Assembly: GCA_003427395.1 (NCBI GenBank)
Contig: BFEA01000004.1
Location: forward strand, 2,622,859-2,678,090
Direction: 5' to 3'
Source of the DNA: Chara braunii
Lineage: Eukaryota > Streptophyta > Charophyceae > Charales > Characeae
Length of the DNA stretch: 55,232 nt
A model generated the notes under the pieces. The model was not told where the DNA came from. It worked only from the letters and a program-made list of their open reading frames with translations, and made no database searches. Below, piece after piece: positions 40,301 to 51,797 of the stretch. The translations under genes and the position numbers were made by a program. The stretch's first letter is position 1. The number at the start of each line of letters is the position of its first letter.

Positions 40301-41854
40301 TATTGCACAGCTGAAGGAATAGTCATGCAGTCGCGGCGAAATCTCCGGCCTTTGGTCTGAGTGTCTCGGTAGGCAAGGAAAATAGGCTCTGCACGGGGGC
40401 AGATTCTTCCCAGCAGAGTCTAGGGCTTGGGATGTCCTGGACAAGGATCTTGAATCCCGGCCCAGGACCAACGTCCGACTATAAAAATCTCTAAGGAACA
40501 AAGGATAAAAGGGGCTCTCTCTTTTCTCTCAAACCATAATCTGGTTAGCCCTTGCACACGATCACAGTAAGCCGCGCGCATACCCGAGACACATATGAAT
40601 ATATACAAAGGTTTATGTATATAGGACGATCACTTTTCTCAGTCACAGTAGGGCTCCTCTCAACCATATATGTATGCAATCGCAGGCAGTCACATCCAGG
40701 GTCCGAACCACAAACATACCTGCAATCACATCAAAGATTCAACAAAAGTTCACGCGTTACACGAGTTCAACTTCAACCATTCTCTATACTCACACCCCTG
40801 CTTTAGCCATACAAGCCTCACTCTTGTGCAACTCCCCAAAATAAATACTCACTCTTGTGCAACTCCCCAAAATAAAGTCCGGGTGAAAACACAATGAAAC
40901 AATTCAAACCACAGGGCTAAAGCCCTTAGGTTGAGTGGCAAAAGTGGATTGGAGTTGAATCGTAAACCGACGAATCGAGAACCGACCTGTTATCAATGAA
41001 CAGCAAATGATCCTCGTAGGATCAAGCTGAAACTAACCCAAATCCTAAATCAAATGGTATTGATGACCTGTAACACAAGACAGGCCAATCCCCAGACTGA
41101 AACCATAAGTGTATGGAAAATACAACTCCATAACATCTTCTCACCGAAGATCCTTCTAGTCGACTAAGCCTGAATCTACCTTTAAGCAGTGCCCAAAGCA
41201 AAGGTAGAGTCTGGCATAATCTCCCCCATATAGAGTGGATCGCCAGAATCGCCACCTGTCAAAATATAGTCTATCTCCTTTAAACTAAGAAAATTTCGGC
41301 AACGCTTCCCGTATGAAAAGTGTCTTTTCAGAATTTATATCAGCCTTAATATGAAACCAGAAATAGTCTTCAACTATAATTCCCTGAATTAGCAAAAATT
41401 TTGGCAGCACTCCCTTTAGGAAAGGAGACTTTCCAGATTTGTACTAAGTCATATATGAACTTTAGATAGTTGAACTTTGAAAAGTCAAAAAATTGATCAA
41501 CTCCTTGGAGTTGCAGAAATTTCGGCAGCGCTTCCCGTAGAGAAAGTAGCTTACCAAAATTTATACAAAGCGAAGTATAACAAAAAATCCAAAAAAATGT
41601 AAAAATTGATCCAAGTAAAATAAACTTAGCTCAGAAAATGCAGGAATCGAAACTAACTATTATGGCTCTAGTACGTGGCGAGCAACTAAAGCAACTACCA
41701 ATCAAGCTGAAACTCAGACCAAGTAGTAGCCTCACTCAGTTACATGCAGGCCAAACCACAAAGGTAAGTACTCTCACAATCCCCAAGTCGACTTAGCAAA
41801 CAATAGTTCATAATCTTTCAATGATTTAGCCCTTTATACCCAGCTTACGTAAGG

Positions 41855-42745
41855 CATAAGGTCAGGACACCCAAACTTATGGAATGAGCCCAACTTGGCC
41901 AAAGTATACACAGACACAGGGCACAACTACTTGTCTCTTCTTAAGGCATACGGCTAGGCCATCCTAGTCGCCCTGAACTGTTTAAGTAGCCAAGTTGTAT
42001 ATATGTCTCTTAACTTTAATCTTCAAGGTGGGCGTAAGACCGAGCCATTCATCTTAGAAACAATGCTCAGCGGCCCAAGTTACCTTCAATTATATTCTTA
42101 ATTTTACTCTCTTAAATTTACGATAAGCTATAATCAGATAATCCAATCTTGTGGAACCCGTATCTCACTAGCCTGTTTTTAATAGGATAATAATAGCGAA
42201 TAGCCAAATTATAACATTGGGTACCAGCATGTGCGAGACTTTGAGCCAGACCCCCTGAACTTACAGAAGGATCTAACTCTCTGTCAGATTCATTTCTCTC
42301 TTAACCATCATGTATGTGGCATTGAGTCAACCCCCCTAAACTTACAGAAGGGTTTGCCATTTGCCAAAGATTACTCCCTCAGAATAAAAACAAGAAGAGA
42401 CTGTGTCACTTGAACTTACAGAACAACTCGGCCCCCTCGTTCAGAAATAGGGAAACTAAAGAAAACCCAAGAAACAAGGCAACTCAGGGTACCTAAACTT
42501 ATAGAGCGCCCTCAGCTCCTAAAAATCAAACACAATCAAGCCCTCACAAATAAGAGCAGTCAGGGCACCTAAACTTATAAATCGTCCTGACCCTCCATGG
42601 AATTCGCAGCACCGGGTCTCCCAAAGCTTATGGGGGTTTCCCAACCACCAGAGCAATCAGACCCCCTAAACCTATAAAAATGTCTGAGGCTCCACTCAAG
42701 TCAAAATAACATAGCGCTGAGTCTCCGCAAACTTATGGGGACCTC
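41855..42745 (-). other. hairpin array, LTR B
   Basis: About ten units around aaactta cores (for example 41869, 42254, 42337, 42414, 42496, 42570, 42627, 42670, 42729). Examples of differing stems: CAACCC/GGGTTTG, AGGG/CCCT, GTCAGG/CCTGAC, TCAGAC/GTCTGA. The order of units matches copy C. Confidence 0.85.
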
Positions 42746-43293
42746 CCAGCCTTAATGACCCAGTCAAACCTCATGCAAATCAGCCCTTCCCAGATGCAGT
42801 TCTTTTAACAACCTGCTTTCACACAATCAACAAAGCTGAAACTGAAATTAAACAGACATTCCTTTACTTAGTCTGATTCAGTGTCCTGAAAGTCATACAA
42901 GGGTCAAAGTAAGGTTGCACACCATATACCCAGTCAGCAATGCAATGGGTAATACTGATAGGGGTTATAACTGGGTTTATAGAGGAAAAACAACGGTTAC
43001 CTTTCAATTCACTGCCTCCAAAACTCCTGTTGAGTTCCGGCAGAGCTCCCGCAATCGGTGGGTCGACTCCCCACAGAGGCTTGCTGCGGTCCTACGGGTT
43101 GCAATCCCGCCTGCCGCCTTCCTCTCAGAACCAGACTAGACTTAGAGTAAGAAAGGTAGATAGAGGGGTCCGATATACAAGAAGGGTACAAACTCAACTC
43201 CCAGGAGAGGGCCTTGATACCTTCACTCGCCTGAGGGCCCCGCAATGATGGCCAAGAACGCGCAGCGGCTTGGTCAAATTGAAGTAAAACTAC

Positions 43294-43900
43294 CTATCGT
43301 TGACCTCCTAAGTGGCAGCAATAACCTCCCTTCTCAAACCCAACTATTGGGGCGCAGCCGGCTGTGACAGTCGACCATGGCCGGTGGCAGCACGCAGTGG
43401 TACGCCATAACCAACGGCAATGTAGCAGCCAACCGTAGTATGGAGCAACCTTCGTCCGCCCGCAGCGGCATGCCCACAGCATGCAGCAGCCGTTTGTGCA
43501 TGGCCCACAGAAACAGCAGTCGCACACGACCACCAACAACAGCAGACCAAAGGTAGTCTCCAACCCCATTGCCGGCCTTGCTGCTGCCCCGTCTAGTTGC
43601 ACACGGTGCTGGTGGCCAAAGGCGTGTGGTCCCGTAGCTTATGCCCAGTTATCCCGTACAGCAGACAGGGCAGCGTTCCTCCAACAAGTAAGTCACCCAA
43701 CCTCCATGACTTACTTCCCAGCCGCCCCGATTGTAAGGATGAGCGGCCCCCTGGCCAACGGACCAGTCGTGAACCCTAGTCCGTTGTACGGGCACGGCCT
43801 TCGCAACCTCGTCTTTTGGCTGCTGCTTGATCACACAGACAAATAACACAGTTCACCGCTACTGTATCCCGGCATCCACTGTGAACCATCCCCTTCATAG
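43294..43900. other. GC-rich, Gln-codon-rich stretch in LTR B
   Basis: CAGCAG-type words give overlapping open frames on both strands with low-complexity products. Nothing indicates a real gene. Confidence 0.4.
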
Positions 43901-44265
43901 GAACAACAAACCGTCAAGCCACTGCGACAGCAATCCCTCCCCGAACTACAATGACGTACCTAGCCCCTTAGATGGATCACCGATTTCCTGCTGACCTCGC
44001 AGCTAGCCTATTCTGGTCATTAACTCGAGTTGGCACACTCGAACCTTCAGCCCCACGCTGCCTGTTCCACAGCTCGGCCTCAGGTAAGCACTCGCTTACC
44101 TTTGGCTACCCCACTCTTCACCCCGTCATCCTACTCGATGTCTCTCTCTACTCTCTTCTACACCCCCCCCTCTTTCTCACACCTCGGTCGTTGGCTTCTC
44201 TCTACCTCGTCTCCCCCTCCCTGTCTCTAGCGCACCTGGCGCACTATAGTGTCCAGATTCACTCG

Positions 44266-44270
<5 letters not shown>

Positions 44271-44311
<41 letters not shown>
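44271..44311 (+). repeat. poly(T) tract
   Basis: About 41 T in a row within LTR B; could be an internal remnant of a poly(A)-tailed insertion on the minus strand. Confidence 0.9.
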
Positions 44312-44313
<2 letters not shown>

Positions 44314-44429
44314 CGGCGGCTACGTCCGCGGAGCTCTTTTCTCACTAACCTCTTCTCCCTCTAGTTCATCACCAAAAGTAACTACCTAATCGTGATCGCC
44401 TGCCCTTAAAACCCCCATCCAGCACTTTG

Positions 44430-44830
44430 GCCCACCCGATTTCATTAAGAAACGGGCGAGTTACACCGCTCTTACCTCCGCCATAGCTGTTATCACGCTA
44501 CCTCCGCGCAGCCAGCAACCTTCCTAGCACAGAATCCGCTATCTCCCCGCAAGATCCGACCGCACCAATGGATTCGCTCGCCTCCAAAATGCTAGGATCG
44601 CATGCCCCCTCATCCGATTTGGTCAAGAATCGGACGAGGTGAGCATTTTTCTCTTACCTCCCCTTTTCGCTCCTCCATAGCCCCGACGCACTAACTCTCC
44701 TACTCATCTTTATTTCTACTACCCCTCCCTCTAATCTGACCTTACCAACGAGGTCGCCCGGGGTAAAAAACCCCAACTCACCCCTTCCCCCGCCCGATTT
44801 CATCAAGGGTCGGGTGGGATCTCTGCTTTG
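44430..44830 (-). repeat. about 180-bp tandem units, each with a hairpin
   Basis: Three units start near 44434, 44611 and 44792. Each opens with a cgattt...tcaag word inside a stem: CCCG/CGGG, CCGATT/AATCGG and CCCGA/TCGGG, followed by ctcttacctcc-like and cctccatag-like words. The stems differ but remain paired. Confidence 0.6.
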
Positions 44831-46626
44831 CTCGCCTCCTATAGTCGAGTCTCCTCCACATTTACCCCGCATGCACCCAGCCCCGGACTCCATCCCGATT
44901 CACTCGTCTTCTACCTCCTTCGTCGGGCAGTCATCCGCCAGGCCGTTCGTCACTCCACCCCCAACACCCTCCGCTTCGCTGGTGCACAGCGCCACCCGGT
45001 CGGCCTTACTGCCCGCCGCTCTTCATTCCTCCCCCGCTGCCTCCGTCTGCACCTAGCGCTGCCTCCTGTCCCTCTTTACCGCCTCGGCGCTCGGGCCTGC
45101 TGCCTCAGCTCCCGTCCGCTCCCTCCTGTTAGCACAATGTCTGGCCGTAGCGGCCCGCAACGGCCAAAGTAGCTCGGTCAGGCCTTTACTTAGACAACGG
45201 CTGACCCTGCGACAGCACGATTAGTCTTTCCCCCTACACTCAACAAGTCCAACGAACGATTCGCAGGGTAGTATCCCTGCGTGCGCCCTCCTGTGCTGCG
45301 CATGCATCCGGCGCATACCTGCGCCTAGATTCGGCCCCCTCCTCCACCCGTTCCCTACCACCCGTCGCATCCGGCGGTCGCCTCAACCCCTTAGCGCCCA
45401 TGCCCTTACTGCGCTGCCCCGCTATGCCAGACTACAGTCTTCTTTCTTTGCGGTTCCACACTCCTTCTCTGTGTTCTCCCTTGCCCCGGCTCTCCGTCCC
45501 TTCCTGCTACCGAACGGTGCAGTCCGCAGCCAGTGGTCCGACAGCGCCATTCTGCCTAGCAATCAGGGAGAGAGCCTCAAAAAAAATCTTTGCGGCCTCG
45601 TTACCTTGCGGCTACCACCAGAGTTCCGCCACGACCTTTTTTGTCCAGCTTGGCTCAAGTGAACCCGCCACCGCCCCGAACCCCAACAACGATATCCCAT
45701 ACGGGCAACCAAAGCGGTGTCAAGGCATAGCCTTGCTGTATGGCCTAAGTGCGGGCCTAGGTGGCCCATCGCAGATTCTGGTGGTGGTAGTAAATATTCA
45801 AATGAGAACTTTGAAGGCCGAAATGGACCGGGCGCCATACATTCGGTAGCTATGGCCCTGCGGCCCCCTCTGTGGTGCCTTGGGCCACTCAGCCCGAGCT
45901 CAATCAAAAGAGGTGCGCTCAATGTCCTCGATCGCCGTGGCGGCCCTTACACCCGGCGCCGCGCCCGAGTCAAGAAGTGTCGGAGCATAAGAATAATAAT
46001 AACATGTAAAATACTTAGGAAATTTCAAGCGTCAGAATATGACAAACGAGGAAGAGGAAAACGTTAACACCGTTCTAGCGCTGCCGACGGCAAAATAAAG
46101 GGGGATAGCCCCGCCGGGCCCTTCTCACCACTCCGAAGTTTCCGCGTCGTCGGCCGATCTCGATCCCTGAATCTCATTGACGAAGTCCGACGCCGTAACT
46201 AATAGTGTTAGGCCCGAGTTTGGGCCTAGCTCTGACGGACGCCTGAATAAACGGACACTGCACGATGCGCCATGCTACCGAAACGCCTTCAAAAGCCACA
46301 TCGTTGTTGACGTCGTCCTTCGCACGTACGCATAAGTCACAGGCAAGCACCTCAATCAACGAGACATAATCTTTTTAATCCTAGTTTAAATAAAAATATG
46401 GTCAGCGACCAACACCGACCTCCACAACCTTGATCAAAGATAAAAGGAGCACGCGCGCCTCAAATTAGCGTGCCCACTCACTCTCTACTCTTAGTCAACC
46501 ATCTAGTCAACGTAATCGACAGACACGACCGCGACTCGCACGGTATACTCCAACTTCAAACCAAACCTATTTCCGTCACTTGCGGAAACCAGGGCGGATA
46601 CCCTTGTAAGGGAATTCGCCCCGACA

Positions 46627-49400
46627 GCTTACCGGACCATATTAAGCGACATCCCCGTCGCTTCGCCTAATCAGAAAACTATAAATTCATCCGCACTCCA
46701 AATACTGACGAGAAAGGACCCAATCCGATTAGCCGACAGACTCAAGTTCGAGGCCTCCAACAATCCGTGCCCACACAACTATATGCCGCCAGTGTTTTAA
46801 CCTTCGCCTCCATTGTTCTGACACTAGGACGTCGATGTATTACGCATCGATACTACAGCATAAGTTCCAAAGGCCACCTCAAACCGTCCTCTCCCCCGGG
46901 TCCTGGACAAACGCCGGCCTCTCGTTGAGTGTCCCGGCTAGACTTTTTCTCGTAAGCAGAGTCATACCCAGGGACGCGGGCCTTAAATGAGACCTCAGAA
47001 GGCACCCTCGCCTCCCTCCCGAAAATCCTCACAATCAAATATATATGTCTATGTACATTTAGATCTCCTCTCAGCTCTTTCTGCAGTCTAGTACAGAAAT
47101 GTTAGGTCTCCATCCTGGCCCACCATAGTCTGGTTGATTGAGCCAGATCCACGGCCTACCACATTGTTATCTTAACGGCAGTTCCTTTGTTGGTTATGCA
47201 ACGATAGGTTTTCTCCTGATAAGCATTCAATCGGGAATACCCAAAATCCCAACTCATATCCCCCGCCATCCCACCGGAGTAATTTCCCTGAGGCGTGCAT
47301 AACCCCTTAAGCTCTTACCCCGTTGGTAGACGTGGGCCCGCAGCCAGGTTGCACTGGCTTGCAGCCATCCAATAGGGGTTGCGCCCTAGAGGTGCTAACC
47401 TTTACCGTTTAGCTTGGTATTCCTCAATATGTCTTAGGATTAGCACAAGTGTCTAGACGGCGCGTCGCAAAACAGACCACAAGCCCATTGCGGGACTACG
47501 TAGGGGTCTGTCTCACTTTTAAAGGTGTTTACCAACCCCCTGTGAGACAACATAGAAGGCACGGCCCCTTCTCACAATCACAACCAGATTCACCGCTAGG
47601 CTCACACAAGGTCGTGGCCTTCTGACTTGATTAGAGACAACAGACCACGCATCCTACGACATCTTAATGCACTGACTTGCAACCTTCTCAGTTCCACCAA
47701 TGATCTAAGCCGTAATTCTGGTTCCCTCCGTCAGACTTTATCAACTCATACTTTGCTTACCATGCCCTTAAATCCATTAACCGCCTTTCACACGAAGGAG
47801 GTCTCTCTCAATAGGTCTCCCAGCCATCCCTCTCTTTCTAGGATGAGCTATTACGCGACCCTTTTTAAAACACCTTCCTTTTGAAGATGAGTCTTCCAAT
47901 AAACAATACTACCACCTTCCTTAATCTGAAGGGGGCTCAACCATAAAACCACTCAAACTGAGAGGTCTACTTATGGGTCCTCTCCACAACTCATCCATGA
48001 AACAACTCCACCTGAGGGCCTGCTTATGGGCCCTCTTCGCAACCCTCACACTTCTGTCACACAACAAACTGCACTGCCTCTCCTTATACTCGGCCCTATC
48101 ACCCGCCCGTGGGTAGATCGCACGAATATACTGGAGAGTAGACATCTCACATCCATTCATTCCCACAAAATTCACACAAAATCACCATTCATCAGGATAG
48201 AGTCCACACATGTGAGAGTGATTGTGATCGTCATATACAAAAAAATAGTCTGAAAATCTCAACTTCAATATATATACAGGGGTGTAGTATCCCAACTCAA
48301 CCCAGACAATCATAGTCTCGAGTTACATATATACACATAGAGTCGAACAATCTCAACTCAAACTGGCACCAGCGGTCCAGCATCGTCACAAAAATCATAG
48401 CCTCCTTGGTCAGAGCTAATTGAAATAGCTCTTGGTCAGACGTACTCGCACCCTTTAAATTGGAGGGACCCAAGTAGCCCGAGACATATCCAAATATCCA
48501 ACCCGTAACACAAGGCCCATCACGCCTCAATCAATCAATAGCTTACAATAGTCTCGAATCAAAGCGTCATGCATACTCCTCTCTCATCTCTCAGCACAAC
48601 GCGTATAACCAGAGGTTGAGCACACTAACTCTCGAGGCCATAGCGCCCTGAAAACATGACTGAGGACCTACTCAGTTTAGAGCAGCCCCTATATACAACG
48701 TATGGGCGCATACCCTTCCACAACTCTGGTGGTATGGGTAAAAATAAGCTCAGCCCCTAAAACACAATCGACTCACCCTGAATCGTAGAGAAACATTCCA
48801 GGATGAAGGTGTATGTCTTAACGAGGGACAAATATCACAACCAAGGTCAAATCAGTCCTAGTAAAATCCCATCCTCGCATGACCTCATGATATACTCAGG
48901 TCTATATTACAAACCATACCCCCATCCGTTTCTTAACTTCAGCGGCCCATACATACGCGAGACTCGTTCTCATACTCTAGTCGGTTTACCTTTGAGTAGG
49001 CGTGGGGCCTGAAACCCTGCTTATCCAACTTAACTAGAGGTCCCTTATGATCTTGACATATACACACAATGCACTAAAGGCATATATACATGTCTTCCTA
49101 CCCGCTCTGCATATAGTCAGGATCCCGTAACCTAAAACATTGTTCCGGAATCACACAATCCGTTAGCCTTCTATCTTTGCTCCCACGTACCCGTATATAC
49201 ACAAAGCTCATGAGAGACACACTTCGGCAAAATACAAGGGCATCCTCTAGTGCCTTGCTACTGCTCGGACTTCATCCCAATCTACAACCCTGTCATCTGG
49301 GTCATGGGAGCTTACGTAAACCTCAACGCTACTGACCAAGCTCCTCAGTCCTTGGCCATGGGGTACGAACCTTTGATCCAGATACAAGCCATATTTCAGT
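46627..49400. other. interval between LTR B and C, no gene found
   Basis: Near 46890-46950 a gagtgtcccggc word and tcctggacaaacg resemble part of the 3' region of copies A-C, so a diverged LTR piece may lie here. Elsewhere only short open frames. No PBS or polypurine tract was found next to either LTR. Confidence 0.35.
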
Positions 49401-49414
49401 TCGTACGTAAAACG

Positions 49415-50318
49415 TCAACATCCCCATTCGCGCGCCCTCAAAGCGGCTTTTGCTGCAGCTTCTACCTTTTCTTGTCCCCCGAAGCACTCCTCTACCAGAA
49501 ATTCAGGCAGGATGACTCGTAATGGGGCAGAAGGAAACCCAAATTTATTGGCACGCTTGATTTCTACATGGGTCGCCACTTGCCCTTCCCCTTCATGGAC
49601 CCTTCTTCTTGTCCATTTTGCCGCAACTCCCTCAGCTATTCTCAATGGCCTCGCAAGCAAGCTCCCGTGCCCAAGTGTCAACTCGACCCCATGTTTGACC
49701 CTGAATGAGGAAGATGCGTACAGGATTACCCTTACGATCGCACAATCTTCATCGTCCTCAAAGCCGGACTCGATCCAAGCAAAAATACCCACGTCCATCA
49801 ATGTGCCCCACCTGGTGGAGATATACTCTCCCTCCTTGACTCTCCCCGACACGGACATCTCGAGTCCATCTTCCTTTTTAACAGGCAAGGCCATATTAGG
49901 ATCTTCTTTTGCATAAGGCATCCTTAGTTGCCTTTGCTGTGGTCTGGGTTCTGCCCATCGCAGAAAAACGTCCAGCATATGCCTTCCGTTATCATTCTGA
50001 CAGTGTTCCAACGCTCCTACTCCTGAAGCCTTAACTTCAAATCTTCTTTCACTAAAATTCATCATTTCCAGTGTTTACAACCACCCAGTACTCTCCCTCC
50101 TTGACTCTCCCCGGCACGGACATCTCGAGTCCATCTTCCTTTTTAACAGGCAAGGCCATATTAGGATCTTCTTTTGCATAAGGCATCCTAAGTTGCCTTT
50201 GCTCTGGTCTGCGTTCTGCCCATCGCAGAAAAACGTCCAGCATACGTCTTCCGTTATCATTCTGAGAGTGTTCCAATGCTCCTACTCCCGAAGCCTTTAA
50301 CTTCAAATCTTCTTTCAC
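49415..50318 (-). CDS. unidentified ORF with tandemly duplicated N-terminal part
   Basis: Minus-strand frame of 216 codons (50065 to 49415), with a second overlapping copy of its first 75 codons in an upstream frame (50318 to 50052). Composition is normal and charged: LDVFLRWAEPRP, MPYAKEDPNMALPVKKEDGL, GTLMDVGIFAWIESGFEDDE, ATHVEIKRANKFGFPSAPLR, ending QEKVEAAAKAALRAREWGC. No signal peptide or membrane segment. I recognise no domain. It is in the same sense as the flanking LTRs, so it could be a gag-like or accessory ORF of a non-autonomous element, or a gene fragment trapped in it. Confidence 0.4.
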
Positions 50319-50354
50319 TAAAATTCATCATTTCCAGTGTTTACAACCACCCAG
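49824..50354. repeat. tandem duplication, 265-bp unit
   Basis: Unit 1 (49824-50088) and unit 2 (50089-50354) run from tactctccctccttgactc to ttacaaccacccag and differ at about ten positions plus one single-base indel. Both stay open on the minus strand over the coding part. Confidence 0.9.
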
Positions 50355-51797
50355 TTTAGAAAGGAATAAACAATGGTAATATATCACCATACTAGTGCAC
50401 TCATAAATATCATAAATCCATAGTCATAATACTCATGAAAAACGATATACTACCATAGTAACTGACAAACATAATACTCATAATAATAAAAAGACATCAT
50501 ACACAGCTAGTAAGGTATTTAAAGCACACACAAACATCCCATAACAACAGACCCTTATCGCCAAGCATAATATATGATAAACACATTATGATCAGAGATA
50601 TAATTGCCAACAACTAGTACTCTCAGATATAATTCTCGTGAGAGCACTATACTTTACTTCCCCGACTTTGACAGAAGTATACTGTGGCGAGGGGCAGTGT
50701 AATCCTTTTCAGAAAGGATAGCATCTTAAATTCCCGAGTCCCACTCAAGGATCAAGCCTCACTGCTTTTTCCTCTTATTCTAACACTCGCCCCATGCAGA
50801 CCCTTGCCTACAAAGTAACCAACCTCACCATACACGCTTCGAGGTGCGTTATCCCGTCCTGTGCTGGTGAACCTACTTAACGCAAAAATAGTTGGGGATT
50901 CACCCCCTACCTCTTTGTGACATGTAATAGTTGCTTCCCTCATAGGCCAAGGTCTAACAAGACTCAAATACTTTCCTCGTTTTCAGTAGTAGTGCAGTTA
51001 TTTTATCCCAAAAGATATAACAACAACACCCCACCATGGACCAGGAACATAGTTCCGACGTAGGTCTCACTACTACCTACAAGACAAAACTATAATTTCT
51101 TCAAAGTCATCTCCTACAGGAACAATAACATAGGATTGCAACCTCCCTTAGGTTAGACCTTACACATTGACCACTTCCTGATAAGTACTCATCTCAAGAA
51201 GTTGTCACTCCATTCACCTCTGAATCCGCATCAGACGTGGATGCTGCATACTATTTCTACCCCCTCTTTGAGGATCAATCCAAACACACAAACCTTAATA
51301 GACAGTCATAAGTTGGTAATTGGACTTGAGACACTCTTATAAATCCTTGCAGATCGAATAGTTCAAATACATACTTCAGATACATAACCCAAGTAAATAC
51401 TTCTGACAAGGATAACTTTCAGAGGAAATATAATCATCAAAACATATAGCCTCACTTAATTTGTCATTAGGCAAGCATACTTACATAAAATTTGGCATTT
51501 ATGGATGAGTTCAACATATAACTCAAGTCCTTAGTTCCAACTCATAGACTCAAGTGGATGGTTCAAACTTGGAAGGGTTCAAGTGAAGGTCTAACATGGA
51601 CTAGTACCCATTGTCCCATCAAGGTAAGTAAAATAGTCTAAGTGTTAGCTCCTTCACTGTTACTCCGACTACCCCTTAGGATCAAATATCCTCTTTCAAC
51701 GACAAGGGTGCCATGCAAATCTACTACTTCCCGTAGTCCTTTCTACTGAGGTCATAGTACGATGATCACTACACCCATTCACCGCTATATACGCCCA
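50355..51797. other. AT-rich interval, no gene found
   Basis: Short frames only. The last bases before LTR C (read minus, ttgggcgtatatagcgg) would be the PBS position if C is a 5' LTR, but they do not resemble the PBS at 15139. Confidence 0.3.

Larger units (their letters stand above)
39528..46626 (-). repeat. LTR copy B, 7.1 kb
   Basis: On the minus strand it begins at 46626 with TGTCGGGGCGAATTCCC and ends at 39528 with GATGCGCTCGACA. It aligns with A over both ends and with C over the visible part (B and C about 90 percent alike by eye). Contains a three-hairpin cluster, three GGCAGC units (41288, 41395, 41515), a hairpin array, about 180-bp hairpin repeats (44430-44830) and a poly-T (44271-44311). 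Either a solo LTR or the 3' LTR of an element whose 5' LTR is copy C. Confidence 0.65.

Noticed and set aside
43294-43846. Overlapping open frames on both strands near 43300-43850
   Set aside because: GC-rich CAG/CTG-type repeats open several frames at once; no domain or start context.
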